From positions 248,001 through 312,000 of the forward strand of contig CP150569.1 in assembly GCA_049487715.1 (NCBI GenBank): a stretch of DNA of 64,000 nt, given 5' to 3'. A model generated the notes under the pieces. It searched no databases, had not been told where the DNA came from, and saw only the letters and a list, made by a program, of their open reading frames with translations. The stretch comes from Pycnococcus provasolii. Lineage: Eukaryota > Chlorophyta > Pseudoscourfieldiophyceae > Pseudoscourfieldiales. A program made the position numbers and the translations under genes. Positions within the stretch are counted from its first letter, which is position 1, and every line of letters begins with the position of its first letter. Of this stretch, positions 9,260 to 20,127 are shown piece by piece.

Positions 9260-9532
9260 CGCTCTCGAGAAAAAAATAAATGGGAGGGGATGGCGGCGGC
9301 GAACTCTGTTTGTTTCGGGGATGCCCGCCCTTCCCCGTCCCCCCGGCCCCCGGGTTCCCGCAGGCCCGCCGGGCCCCCTCCCTGCCTCTGTGACGTATTA
9401 CGCGCGTCACACCCTGCCACCCTGGTGTGAGCATGCGGTTTGTCGCGTAGTTTGCGAGTGAGGGCGGTCGCCATCCGCGCGTGGGGCGCCCCATCCCTCA
9501 CGCGTTTGAGAAACAAGGACGGCACGTACCTG

Positions 9533-9830
9533 TAATCGCACAACGACATCGCCGCGCGTAGCCACGCGCCGAACGTTTCCGCGTCGTAACTCCTCCTCAG
9601 TCGGGAGCAACTTGTCGCTCTTGTTCACGGTGCGGCGGTGCTCCTTAGCATACGCGTCTAAGGTTAGCTTCAAGCCGCGTTGAGCGAAGGCTTCAAGACA
9701 CGCGGTCCGGGCCACCTCTTTTTTGCCCCTCAGGAAATCGTTGTTGAGGAGGAACGCGCTATTATGCCAAGCGTCGGGTAGGACACTCGACGGCGGCGGC
9801 GGCGGCGGCGGCGATGCGAAAGTTACATAT
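9533..9830 (-). CDS. unresolved coding segment, probable exon
   Basis: A minus-strand frame reads VLPDAWHNSAFLLNNDFLRG, then a helical stretch ARTACLEAFAQRGLKLTL, then LLPTEEELRRGNVRRVATRG, ending VVVRLQ at a good splice-donor match, CAG followed by GTACGT at 9532. No in-frame ATG precedes it; a (GCC)n tract lies at its 5' side near 9790-9815, so an upstream exon is likely. Downstream, another frame reads YRYVPSLFLKRVRDGAPHAR and could be the next exon or a frame change. The gene model is incomplete, the family is unknown, and all boundaries are approximate. Confidence 0.35.
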
Positions 9831-10032
9831 ACAAAAGGGGCCTCCCGGGAGGTCCCCCACACGAAGTAAACGTTTGGAACGTGTGTGCCGCCATGTATTG
9901 AATGCTTCCTCGACCGGGATCCCACATGTCCTCCACGACATCAATCAAAAATGGGTTCCACGAGGGATCCCCATTAGTTTTTCGAGACTGGTCCTGACCA
10001 GGTGAAGAATAGGTGTGTAATGTCTGTCGTTT

Positions 10033-10632
10033 TTACAAATTTTCGAGCAGCTTGGCGAGGCCTTCCTTGCGTTCTCCCGCTGCATCGAGCGCGTTGAGCG
10101 CGCCGTCGAGATGAGCAAGCACGCTGCCCGAGACGTCGTCCGGCAGACGCGCACGCTGACCCTTCTTTCCGTAGAACGCTCCTAGTTCTCTGATTGCCGC
10201 CGTCGTTTCCTTGTAGCTCGCGTTGGTTCGCACAGCGTCGTCGTCGTCCCATTTCGTCGACAAGAACGCCTTGATCATTTCCTTTGCTGGCCCACCGCTC
10301 TTGCGCACCTCAAACTCGCTCGCGCCACTTTTCTCAAGTTCGATTGTTCTTTTCAACGTCTCCAGAAGTTCCTGCGTACTTCTTTTGTACTCGCGAGGAA
10401 GGAGATTCTCTTGTACTTGTACAGGCGCCGACACCTCCTCGGCACGCGCACGACTCCAACCTGGACGAAATAAAACGGCACCTGCAAGAGTAAGAGACCC
10501 GAGGGGTACAAATAAGACGTTTCTCCGAGATCTCAAGAAAAGGCTTGATTGAGACCGAGACCTCAAACAAGAACAAGATGAAGCTGACTGGTGGTGGCAG
10601 GTCGTGCGCATCATCATGCTGCTGCTGCGCAT
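10033..10632 (-). CDS. photosystem II assembly/repair protein Psb27-like, plastid-targeted
   Basis: The protein is 199 residues from the ATG at 10632; the upstream frame is only open from non-ATG codons. The N-terminus looks like a bipartite thylakoid-lumen targeting peptide: a Ser/Arg-rich plastid transit segment (1-38), a hydrophobic stretch LFVPLGSLTLAGAVLF (~40-55), and a likely lumenal processing site after the Ala of RARA (~64). The mature part is a four-helix Psb27-type domain with LLETLKRTIEL, EVRKSGGPAKEMIKAFLSTK, SYKETTAAIRELGAFYG and AHLDGALNALDA. Psb27 proteins bind CP43 lumenal loops during photosystem II assembly and repair. Similarity is judged by pattern and length, so it could be a diverged paralogue. 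It shares a 144-nt divergent promoter with Exo70 that carries a telomere-type motif. Confidence 0.75.
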   Translation of the reverse strand: MRSSSMMMRTTCHHQSASSCSCLRSRSQSSLFLRSRRNVLFVPLGSLTLAGAVLFRPGWSRARAEEVSAPVQVQENLLPREYKRSTQELLETLKRTIELEKSGASEFEVRKSGGPAKEMIKAFLSTKWDDDDAVRTNASYKETTAAIRELGAFYGKKGQRARLPDDVSGSVLAHLDGALNALDAAGERKEGLAKLLENL

Positions 10633-10712
10633 CCTCAAACACCTGAAAATGAAAATGGGGGGTGATATCGTTCGGAAGAAAGTTGGGTAGAATATTTTGG
10701 GATTGGGTTCGT

Positions 10713-10730
10713 GGTTAGGGTTTAGGGTTA
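10713..10730. promoter_or_regulatory. telomere-type repeat motif in divergent promoter
   Basis: GGTTAGGGTTTAGGGTTA lies in the 144-nt gap between the Psb27-like gene (start 10632, minus) and the Exo70 gene (start 10777, plus), 81 and 47 nt from the two ATGs. It is one of nine such motifs in the window at equivalent positions and resembles plant telo-box promoter elements. Confidence 0.55.
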
Positions 10731-10776
10731 TTTCTTTCCTTCCCTCGCCTTCCCTCTCATTTTTGGAATCTTGCCC

Positions 10777-12183
10777 ATGGCTCACCATCCTTCGTCGTCG
10801 TCGTCGTCGTCGTCGTTGGTTCGTGCGCGTCAGCTTGACCGTAGTAGTGCCCATGTTCTTGATTGTTGTTCTTCGCAGCAAGAACTCTTGCAATCAGCTT
10901 CAGTGGTTTGTGCATCCATCCACTCACGCTCTTTAGGGTTGGTTCAAACATTCACGCCGCTCGCTGCTCGTCTCGCTCAAATTGACAAAGCACGTGCAAA
11001 CGCATCGGCGTCATTCACGTCACACGCATCAATGTCTCTACAGGACTCGACAGTACTCGCAGAACACCTTGACGCCGTATCTGCCAAACTGCTACGCCTT
11101 CTCGTAAACTTCGACTCGTCGGACAGCACACAACAAACAGACGCTGCCCCAAACGCAGCAAACGAAACAGCGAAATCAGAACTTGACTCGCTTGCGGAAA
11201 TTGCTAACCTCATAAAACAGCTGGAAAATAATAACCGCTCGCTCGAACCCGTGTTCGCCGAAGCGATTCGAATCACCACCACTTCCACCACCAACAACAA
11301 CAACGCCTCCTCCTCCTCCTCCTCCTCCTCCTTCACATCCGCACTCCAGCACCACGCCGCCCGTCACGCATTTTACAAATCCATCTCCCCATCCTCCTCC
11401 CCATCAATCACTTCACAGTACACGCAGTACTTCCTCACTCTCTCGCAGTCCATCTCACCACAAAATATGGACCCGTTCGACGCACTGAAGACACTCGACG
11501 TGCTCAACCGCACAATCACCTCACTTGCCGAGTATCCTTTCCTGCAAGGTCTACAAACGTCGCTCTACCAAAAGTGCCACAGTGCATACAGCACTCTCCA
11601 GCAGGCTCTACGGGACGACTACTCCACCATCTCCCATCTATCCATCCACCCTCTATCCATCCAAACGCTCGCCTTCTGCCGCCGGTGTGCCACCGCGTCT
11701 CCAGACGCGCTTGCCATGCTCCTAAACACACAAAACATTACCACACCAATCGCTCGTCTGCTCATGTCGCTGGGGGACATGCTTGAACGTCGCGCAGAAC
11801 GCATCAAAATTCAGCACGTCAGGCTCTTGTACCTGCTGCAGAATGAGCACTATGTCGCACGCGAGGTTAACTTGCACGCCAAGCTGCGCGCGCTGCTGGG
11901 AACAACGTGGCTACATCGGCAGCAGCAGACCGTCAATGCGCGCATGCGATCCATCATCAAAGAAGTGTTTGGCGGTAGCCACAACAACGTGCAAGAATCC
12001 TTGGCACAATTGCGCCAACTCGAGCTAACGGACGTGACACTGCGCCGTGCAATGTCAGAGGCTGTCGAAGCACATCTGTGGAGCATGCGAGATGTGCGAT
12101 TCGCCTTCTCCACGGCGCAGGAGAGAGACGAGATAGATGCGAGACGTACAGAGGCGTCTCGCAGATGGCGTGAGGAGGTGGGA

Positions 12184-12215
<32 letters not shown>

Positions 12216-12330
12216 AAGCGCCTTTGACGACGACGACGTCAATGGCATCGGGTCGTGCGGCGGCGCGCGTGCGAGACTGCGTGCGGAGTGCGCGATGCTC
12301 TTCACGGGAACGATTCTTTCCACAAATTGA
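10777..12330 (+). CDS. exocyst subunit Exo70-like
   Basis: The protein is 517 residues from the ATG at 10777. It is almost wholly helical with Ser-rich and Asn-rich low-complexity breaks (about residues 165-185). The diagnostic region is at about 335-400: TPIARLLMSLGDMLERRAER, then RLLYLLQNEHYVAREV and LRALLGTTWLHRQQQTV, which match the Exo70 pattern in which a short helix pair is followed by an L-x-N-x-HY segment and an LLGxxW segment. Exo70 tethers secretory vesicles to the plasma membrane in the exocyst complex. The protein is shorter than typical Exo70 (~620-650 residues) and ends in an acidic Asp-run tail (~470-485), so the C-terminal helical bundle that binds phosphoinositides seems reduced. 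Low-complexity tracts are encoded by CCT and GAC repeats. Confidence 0.7.
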
Positions 12331-12362
12331 CACATTAGTAGTAACATTAATTACAACATTAA

Positions 12363-13847
12363 TTAACAATATCTTACATACAAGAAGAGGCCACAGCATG
12401 TCACCACAAAGCCAAAACCCTGTAGCAATTCGAGCGTCTCACCAAAGGCGGCTTGTGCAGATGCGAAGAAGACCGCCATCTTCGCGACATTCATTACCGC
12501 CGCTGTCATCGACGACGCTCTTCCAATCACTGTCACCTCAAACACGTGCAACATAAAGGCAAATAGCGCGCCGGTAAAGGTCGCGGCAACCAGATGCTCA
12601 AGCATGCGAGCATCCGTCATCATCCACACAAGCTGCACTTCACTTAGCATTCGCGTTGAGCCGGCGCCATTCGCTGCGGGCAGCGATGCGGCGCACACAT
12701 GCGTCCACGCCGAGGCATCCGTGCCTCGAAGCGAGTGGTGGTGCTCCTTGCGCCGGCTGTGCGACGTCTCCATCAGCCTGTGATGAGCGAGGCGTGCCTT
12801 GGCACCGAGAGGGTCGGGGAATCGCACGCAGAGCGCGGGGTAATCCGAGCAAAGGCGCTTGCACTCCTTGTACGGCACGAACGACGCCAGAATCAGCATT
12901 GCACACGCCGCTGGCATAAATAGCGCGAGCGCCTGCATAACCCCAACACGCTTCTTTGGATGAGGATGAGGATGAGGATTTGCCGTCGTCGACGGACTAG
13001 ACGCCAATGTCGTCGCCGATGATGTCGTCGCCGTCGCCGTCGTGGTTGTTAAGATGGCGAGCTCCTCGCAGTCTTGCGCTTGTTGTTGTCTTGGCGTGTC
13101 AGGTTTGACGGGTGCGGACGGCTTGGCAACGAGCAGCTCGATGAATATGTTTTTGGTGGAAGCGGCACACGCGGCAATGGAGACAATGACGAACCCCTTC
13201 ATGTCGAATCGCGCCTCGTTGCTCGTGATGAGTATTTGCCCGACGAGTATGACGACGACGGACGCGACGAGCGTGCGCGTGAATGCTCGCAGTCCTGTCG
13301 CGATCGTGAGCACGAGTGTGTACAGCACGGCGCTCTGTTTGACCATTTCGACGAACGTGCTATCTAGATAGATGAATGCCATGTTGCTGAGTGCGATATC
13401 GATTCCCATGAAGACGGATACGGGCATCACGCCACGTGCGATGGTTCGATACGGGAACGCGGTTCCTTTTCCAAGATATCCAATAGCTTGTAGTGGCGGT
13501 TCTAGTTTCAGCAGAGCGATGACGACGATCGCCAGGACCGCGTTAGTAGCAAGGTGAGCGGCCGTGACCATGATAGGGAAAGGCAGGGCAAGTCCTCCGT
13601 TCGCTTCTGACGAGAAGAGCCATCGGTTGAAGAGCACGAGCGAGATGCTGCATGTGTAGTACGCGAGAAAGCACAGCGTCGTAATCATGCGCTGACGGGT
13701 GAGTGATGACGACGACGACGATCTAACATGGGACGAGGGAGAGGAGGCAGCAGGAGTCGGAGAGGTGGACGTCGGAATAGGAGGAGGAGGAGGAGGAGGA
13801 GCGGAGGAGCGGTCATCTCGAGAGGTGGAACGGCGTGGGGACGACAT
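12363..13847 (-). CDS. triose-phosphate/nucleotide-sugar transporter family (SLC35/TPT) protein
   Basis: The protein is 494 residues from the ATG at 13847. Residues 1-50 are a cytosolic Ser/Pro-rich tail including a seven-Pro run. About ten membrane helices follow, starting with MITTLCFLAYYTCSISLVLF, then FPIMVTAAHLATNAVLAIVV, GVMPVSVFMGIDIALSNMAF, TLVASVVVILVGQILI and FVIVSIAACAAST. The motif after the second helix (FVEMVKQSAVLYTLVL) is typical of the TPT/SLC35C2 group, which exchanges sugar phosphates or nucleotide sugars across Golgi, ER or plastid membranes. Unusual is a soluble insert of ~60 residues before MQALALFMPAACAMLILA and another ~70 before the last helices, both low-complexity. 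The substrate cannot be inferred. The stop lies 32 nt from the convergent Exo70 stop. Confidence 0.8.
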   Translation of the reverse strand: MSSPRRSTSRDDRSSAPPPPPPPIPTSTSPTPAASSPSSHVRSSSSSSLTRQRMITTLCFLAYYTCSISLVLFNRWLFSSEANGGLALPFPIMVTAAHLATNAVLAIVVIALLKLEPPLQAIGYLGKGTAFPYRTIARGVMPVSVFMGIDIALSNMAFIYLDSTFVEMVKQSAVLYTLVLTIATGLRAFTRTLVASVVVILVGQILITSNEARFDMKGFVIVSIAACAASTKNIFIELLVAKPSAPVKPDTPRQQQAQDCEELAILTTTTATATTSSATTLASSPSTTANPHPHPHPKKRVGVMQALALFMPAACAMLILASFVPYKECKRLCSDYPALCVRFPDPLGAKARLAHHRLMETSHSRRKEHHHSLRGTDASAWTHVCAASLPAANGAGSTRMLSEVQLVWMMTDARMLEHLVAATFTGALFAFMLHVFEVTVIGRASSMTAAVMNVAKMAVFFASAQAAFGETLELLQGFGFVVTCCGLFLYVRYC

Positions 13848-14399
13848 ATCATAAACTACTTTGGATGGTGAATCCAAAACGTACGTTTGATTGATTGATG
13901 GGAAAACTGGTCCGTATTGGAAATTTGGTCCAAAACGGCTCCCGCGCCCCTTCCCCTTCCCGGACTTTGAGAAAACCCGGCCCCCTCTGGGCCCCCGGGC
14001 CCCGGGCGGGGCCCCGCCCGCCTCGACGAGTCGAACCGGTTTTCGACCGATTGCGATCGTCACGCTGCACCGTCGTCCGAAGCGTCAGCATCTTCTTGAG
14101 GTCCTCAATCTGCGCTCTCAACATCAGCACTTCCTCCAGTGCAGGCGTCGTCCCCGTGGGCACCCCAAGTGCCTGCGCCGTCGAGTGCAGCAGAAGTTGT
14201 CGCATGTGCTCGCGCTCGCGATGCATCTACTTCTTGGACAGCGGCCTCACGCGGTGTTGGAAACCACCGGCCAATACGTGGAGGGAGAGGACCACGGAGT
14301 GTTATAAGCTTAAAGGTAACTTAAGGTCGTCAGTGTTACACGAGATAACACTTAACAACAATAATAAACTCCGTACGTGGTTGTTTCCACCACGGAACC

Positions 14400-14580
14400 C
14401 ACCTGGCCGCGTGAGGCCTCACGCGGCGTCTAGAGGGGTCTGTGGCCGCGTGAGGCCTCTAGAGGGGTCTGAGGGGTCCCTCTCCATCGGGTATCCCCTC
14501 TGACCCTTGGAGGGGTCTGAGGCCTCTTGGGGCCTCGTGGGGCCGCATGCGGCCGTTTACGGCCTTGGCGGCGGTTCTGG
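14400..14580. repeat. short GC-rich direct and inverted repeat cluster
   Basis: The units GGCCGCGTGAGGCCTC (twice, near 14407 and 14443) and CTAGAGGGGTCTG (twice) alternate, followed by GGAGGGGTCTGAGGCCTC and GGGGCCTCGTGGGGCCGC. Many units are palindromic around AGGCCT. The cluster ends where decayed minus-strand coding sequence begins. Function unknown. Confidence 0.55.
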
Positions 14581-15200
14581 CGAGTCAACCGTACAGAGTT
14601 ATCGACGATGTTCTCAAAGTCATCAAAGACATCACCAGTGATTGGGTCCAGCTTGTAGCGATAGGCCCACGTGCTGGGTAGCACCACCGCGCCCAAAGGC
14701 ATGCCGAGTTTCTTCACCGTCTCCTCCACTGATGCGTGCTATTGACGAACGCGTCAAGCACACCCTTCACGTTCGACGAGCACGCCTCGCGCTCAGGGAA
14801 GGTCGTCCTCGTCTCCGTTCGGCTGGTCGCCGCCATCAACCTCCGTCGGGCTAATCCTCGATTCATTCGATGTACAACACCCTATGCGCCCCCACACCGC
14901 AACGGCGCTTCCTCGTCCGACCACGCTTTGCCGCCGTGAGCAATTGAGCATGATGAGCGTGGGCCCAATGGAGTTCGCGTCGACGTGGATGAGCGACTTA
15001 GCGGCTTGTGCTTGCGCGGCTTGTCCCTTCAAGAACTTGCCTAAGCTTCCGCCCGTGTTCACGGCGCGTGAACACGTAGTCGTCTACCCCCATCATCTGA
15101 CCCAAGCCGAGGCCCCCGGTTTGTAAATCGTGACGGCGGGCCCGATCAGAAACCCAGTTCCACGACGTATCCCGAACTTAAGTCGCCCCAGGACCCGGGA
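14580..15200 (-). pseudogene. decayed minus-strand coding fragments, family unknown
   Basis: Reading the minus strand from 15200 downward, protein-like pieces appear in alternating frames: LKFGIRRGTGFLIGPAVTIY, LGLGQMMGVDDYVFTRREH, GGSLGKFLKGQAAQAQAAKS with LIHVDANSIGPTLIMLNC, then SSNVKGVLDAFVNS, and finally KKLGMPLGAVVLPSTWAYRY with KLDPITGDVFDDFENIVDNS. Their order and spacing look like one gene with several frame breaks. I cannot assign a family. An alternative is unrecognised exons with small introns. Confidence 0.35.
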
Positions 15201-15412
15201 CGATTTTCTGGCGGCGCGCCTGCTTTCGGAAAAGCTTTGAGCCCGTAGGGTAGTTTTCCCCTTCATTCTTGTCGCCGCCGGCGGATGAGAACTCACCTCA
15301 GGCTCGTACGTGCTGTGGCTGTGCTCCCTCCTCGGGGCCCCCTTGTGTGCTGCGTGTTCTTGTGAGCTGAAAGCGTGTTCTTGTGAACGTTGCTGGCTGC
15401 GTGGCTCATTGA

Positions 15413-18400
15413 ATGCCCAACAATAATAATAATGCGGTTTCTTCGTCGTTCCTTCTCCCGCTCTCCACCGCGTCTTCGATCCAGACTTACCTGAAGAGTT
15501 CCGGGTTTCACGATGATGACTTCTTCGTTTCTGCCTCCTCCGTATCATCTGCGGTATCATCTGCGGCACCCGGTGGGAGTAGTTTTAACTTGCACGTTTT
15601 GTGGCGCAAACTCTACGAAGATCTTGCATCACTGGCGTTTTCCACAGCGTCGATCGAAGACGCATTTCGCAAGTTATTGCAGCTCGTACGGCCGAATCAA
15701 CTTACACGTCTCCACTTGATCGACTTCCTTATCGTCAACACGCCACTCCAGAAACTACCCACGGATGTACGTGGTGCAGCTTCTCAATGGACAACGTCGT
15801 CAAATACCTTCGAGACGTCCTCAGGTACCGAAGAAACGGCAGCCATCAAATACGTCGCGCAACCTCAGACAAAACAAACACAACAGCAAATTCCACCACC
15901 ACAACCACAGCCACCACAACCACAAGCAATCTCAAAAAAGAGAGCAACGGAAGACGCTGATGCTGACGCTGCGAAAGCCTTCATTCGCAACATGACGTTC
16001 GACGACTCCGATTCGGACGAGTCAGCGGACTCCTCCTCCTCAGCAGCCTCCTCCTCTGCTGCACACTTCGAACCCTCTGATGATCCCCTTTGCGATCCAC
16101 TTGGGCCACCTTGGCGGCGCAAGCTCACGTTCGAGTACGCACGTGCTCGACGCACAGCCACTTCAGCAAAAGATGCACAGGCGAAAAAGCTTGCAGGTCA
16201 GCAGATTGGCAAATGCAAGCGCGAGGCACGCGAGGCGAAACTGGACGCGGCGGTACTCGATGCTCTCGCGGAGCCTTTGCTGCGTCACTGGGATGAATTG
16301 GGCAGAGCGCCGTGGGAAGAGGCTTCGTCTTCTCCTCCTCCCCCTCCTTCACCTCCTCAAGAAAATTCAGAAGAAGAGGATGAATCTCCGCCCACCTTAG
16401 ATCTCGATCTCTTTGTGCAGGACGACGACGACACCAGCAACACTACCACATGGAGACCACCACCACCTCCCCCAACTGCAGCATCAGCCTTACTTAATCC
16501 ATCAGCTCTTCTGCAGAGCGTTTGTCCTCGCCTCAACAGCAAGGCGCCGCGCTTTGACCAGCTCAAGGGAGGTGGCATGGCGGTGCGCCTCTGGGCAAGT
16601 GGACCTCGTCGCAAGAATGCGAGCACGGCTTCTGGAAGTCATGCATTCGAGGCGACTCTTTCCGACGCGTCGTCATTGCATCCCGACGCCACGCCACGCG
16701 AGCTTGCATGCGTGCGTGCGCTAGTGGGATTGCTTGAGCCAGCTGGAGGTGCGCTGGCAGTATCGGCACAGGGAGTTTCCGCGGAAGCCGTGGAGCTTGA
16801 GCGCGTGCGTTGCTATCATAGTTTGAAAGACGACTGGGCACGTGATGCATGGAGCAAAGCATGCGGTGGCATCTTGGAAGGCGATGAGAATGCACCTAGT
16901 GCACAGCTTGACGAGGATGCAAGACGGAACGAGTTCATCGAGGAGCTCATCTCAACGATTTCTCCCTCATCGCAACCCCAATACCATGACCCCAGCAACG
17001 ATGACGAGCAGCAGCACCGGCAGCAGCAGCATAATATGCGTTCTCGCACCACCACCACCACCAACAGGCCAACAGGCCAATGGCCACCGCCTCATCCGGA
17101 CAACCCTTTGCTGCCAGCACATGCCTTGCGCGATGCCATCATCGACACCGCAAGGTCCTGCCCCGCGATGGTTATCACGGGCGAGACAGGATCGGGGAAA
17201 AGCACACAGGTGCCACAGTTCATCCTCGATGGCGCAGACGGCAACGCGAACATTCTTGTATGCCAGCCGCGTCGTGTGGCTGCCATGTCGCTCGCCGCGC
17301 GGGTAGCGGCGGAGCGTGGCGAGGCATCGCCCGGAGGGGTGAGCGGATATCACATCCGCGGATCACGTGTCGCATCGTCGAGAACTCGCGTGCTCTTTGC
17401 CACGTGCGGTATGGCGCTCAGGCTTCTTCGTGACGGCGGCGACGAAATATTTACACACGTTGTCGTTGATGAGGTGCACGAGCGTTCCATTGAAACGGAC
17501 TTGCTCCTTGCACTTCTATCGCGCATGCGTCGCCGCCGAGCGAATACGGCACGAGAGCTTGGCGTGCTGCTTATGTCCGCAACCTGCGACGTGGACATGT
17601 GGCTTCGCTATCTCGGGTCTGGATCGCGACATGTGCACATCGAAGGTCGCACATTTCCTGTCACGACGTTATACCTTGACGACATTCTGCCTGGTCGAGC
17701 TCTCGCAGCGCTGGGTGCTGCAATTCATCAACAAGAAGATGATGAAGAAGAAGATCAGGACGACGAAGACAACGATTCCTATTCAGATTCGAACGATGGA
17801 GCGTCGATTGTCGACGCAACGTCGTCGCCACTATCGCTTAGCATCGCGTCATATCAGCCGTCCCCAGACGAGAGCGAGGACGACGTGTGCACATCCACGG
17901 ACCTGCTGTGTGCCTCAATTGAAATGGCGGACGACGTACTCAGCGAGCAGGAGGCGGCCAGCGGCGCATTGCGTGGATCAATCCTCGTATTCCTGCCGTC
18001 CATTGCGCAATGCGAAAGTCTGGCGGAGATGTTGCGTGGGTCACGGCGATTCGGAGCTGATGGGAAGGGCGAGTGGATTGTGGCACTGCACAGCCGAAGC
18101 GATGCAGAAACGCAAAAGCGTGCGTTCGCCATCGTGCCGGAGAAAGCAAGATGCCGCAAGGTGGTCGTGGCAACGAATGTTGCAGAGGCGAGCGTGACCA
18201 TTGCCGACGTGGCGTGCGTCGTTGACACTGGTCGTGAGAAGCGCATCGTGCATCGTCGCCGACGCGGTACGAGTCAGCTAATGGAGCGATGGGTGAGCCG
18301 GCAGAGCGCACGGCAGCGTGCAGGTCGCGCGGGTCGCACACGCAAGGGGCTGTGCATCCGCCTCTACACTCGCCAACGCCACGACGAGGGCATGGCAGCC

Positions 18401-19978
18401 GCGCGAGCTCCGGAAATGCGTGTGGCGCGGCTTGATCGCGCTCTCATGGAATGCATTGCATATGCTCCAACGGCACGTGATCTTGGGGAGCTCATCGCCG
18501 CGCTGCCTGAGCCACCTGAAGCTTCGTCAACGATTGCGGCTTGGTCCGACTTGCGTGAGCTTGGTGCGGTGGACGGTGACATGGACGTCGCAATGCTCTC
18601 ACAGCAGTCCGCCACATTGACGGTGGATACAGGCGACGGCAGTGTGACAAGTCTTGGTCGTGTCCTGTGCGAGCTGCCATGTGCACCTGCCGTGAGCAAG
18701 GTACGTCTGAATTCCTTATTTTGTTTTTGTTTTGCACTTAAAGGCGTGGATCTTCGCGATGTTCTTGGTTGTGGGGGTGTGAGGATAGCACTCCTATGTT
18801 TTCGAAGGATCTTACCTGAAACGCAACAAGCGTGTGGAAATGCATAAAAGAGTGAAAAAAAACAGCATTTACGAACGCTTGGCTTCTGACCTCACAACCA
18901 AGGATGAAAAGATATAGCATTGATTTTGGGGAATTGTTTCCAAATCGAACGAGCAGCAGCAAAATTCTCACTCACAAATGACGCACACACACACACACAC
19001 ACACACACAAACGCACACCTTCCCTTGTTATTGTTTGTTGCGCAGATGGTGGTACTTGCATCAGCACTTGGATGTCTATCTCCTGTTCTTTCGATTGCCT
19101 CAGCGCTTGCCACCGAGGCTGGCGAACGTGTACTCGGTGCACGCGGAGGAGGGTCACCGAGCTGGCTTCAGCGATGTGCTGCACCATTGCCAACGTCCGC
19201 CGATGCACGTAAGCGTGATGCTCGTGTCGAGCTCTTTGGTGAGCCTGCGGTGGCATGGGCAGCCAGCGGCTATTCGGACATTCTGTGCCTCGCCTCGCTG
19301 TGGTGCATGTGTGAGAAATTGGGCGGGGGAGGCGCACAGGCAAACAAACGAAGAGCGTTTGTTGCCTCGAGTGGTATGTCACGCCCCCAAATGACAGCCT
19401 GGCGTGAGATGCGCTCACAGCTTGCGGACCAGCTCATGGCTGCGCGCGTGCTCCCTCCACGTTCGGATGCGGACGATGTTGGCGCGCCTTGGAATGCGCA
19501 CAGTCGTGCCCGTGATCGCAACCTCGTGAGTGCGGTAGTGGCAGCATGCCTTAGCAGTGCCGTGGCGATGCGTGACGGCCCAGCTTGGAGCGACGGCAAG
19601 GGACCGGTTACTCTCGCGGCATCGTCAGCCTTTGCTTTGGATGATCGCTCCCCTCTGATGTGCCACGCGCGCAAGGATGGCACTTCGTGGAGTCGCGCTG
19701 GCAAGCCAAGCGTTGCGCGCGCCTCTGGCGCCGGTCCAGCTACCCCAGTTGCTCTTGTGCTGCTCGGTGGTCGCTTCGGGTGTGGCACGTTGACGAGCGA
19801 CAGCGTTGGTTTTGGTTTGCTTGGCGCGCCACCCGCGACGGTGCGCTGCGGCCCAGACGGCGCACTACGTGTGCAGCACACTTCTCCTGCCAGTGCACGA
19901 TTATGCCAAATGCTAAGAAAAGCTGGGGACAAGGAGATTGTCACGCTTTCTCGATGGCGATGGCGATCGTCGTTTTAG
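15413..19978 (+). CDS. DEAH-box (DExH) RNA helicase, two exons
   Basis: Exons 15413-18700 and 19046-19978 join in phase 0 to give 1,406 residues from the ATG at 15413. The N-terminal ~580 residues are variable, with Gln/Pro and acidic Ser runs. The helicase core carries motif I GETGSGKST (~590-598), Ia CQPRRVAAMSLAARVAAERG, motif II DEVHER (~686-691), motif III SAT (~722-724), an acidic insert at ~775-830, motif V VVATNVAEASVTI and motif VI QRAGRAGRTRKG (~968). A winged-helix/HA2 region spans the intron, and the second exon supplies ALGCLSPVLSIASAL and a Gly/Ala-rich C-terminal part (ALVLLGGRFGCGTL). The architecture fits the DHX29/DHX57/YTHDC2 type of 3'-5' RNA helicases; the exact orthologue is uncertain. 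Confidence 0.88.
18701..19045 (+). other. spliceosomal intron in DEAH helicase gene
   Basis: Donor AAG followed by GTACGT, acceptor TTGTTGCGCAG before ATGG, 345 nt, phase 0. It joins two parts of the HA2 region (CELPCAPAVSK to MVVLASALGCL). It contains a (CA)n microsatellite at about 18981-19010 and several in-frame stops. Confidence 0.85.
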
Positions 19979-20127
19979 CGCTCTGGATGCGATTGCCAAG
20001 GCTGTTTTGTAACAACAGCAGTGTAGAGTTAAAGTTGTATGGTCTAAAACAAATGTAAACAAATAAAAACTGTATGTGTTTTACCGTCCCAGGCAAAAAA
20101 GTTGAAAATAAGGGACGCTTTTCTGCC
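19979..20127. other. convergent 3' intergenic spacer
   Basis: 149 nt between the convergent helicase and DUF3119 genes, AT-rich, with short A-runs in both orientations that would suit 3' end formation. No gene is seen. Confidence 0.6.

Larger units (their letters stand above)
13848..15412. other. 1.5-kb region with GC-rich repeats and coding remnants
   Basis: Between the divergent transporter and DEAH helicase genes. It holds a short minus-strand frame at 14226 encoding a coiled-coil-like stretch (ALEEVLMLRAQIEDLKKML), a very GC-rich segment at 13935-14020, short direct and inverted repeats at 14400-14580 built from GGCCGCGTGAGGCCTC and TAGAGGGGTCTGAGG units, and several decayed minus-strand coding fragments at 14580-15200. 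The helicase promoter is presumably in the last few hundred bases. Confidence 0.5.

Noticed and set aside
9260-9532. A simple intron joining the coding segment at 9533-9830 to the gene at 8276-9259
   Set aside because: The donor CAG/GTACGT at 9532 is good, but none of the AG acceptors near 9260-9275 keeps the downstream frame.
10777-12330. Assigning this gene to the COG complex subunit 5
   Set aside because: The helical pattern near residues 335-400 with NEHYV and LLGTTW fits Exo70 better than COG5.
15093-15569. A 158-codon minus-strand open frame overlapping the helicase start
   Set aside because: Only its last ~30 codons look protein-like (part of the decayed minus-strand remnant); the rest is antisense to the helicase N-terminus.
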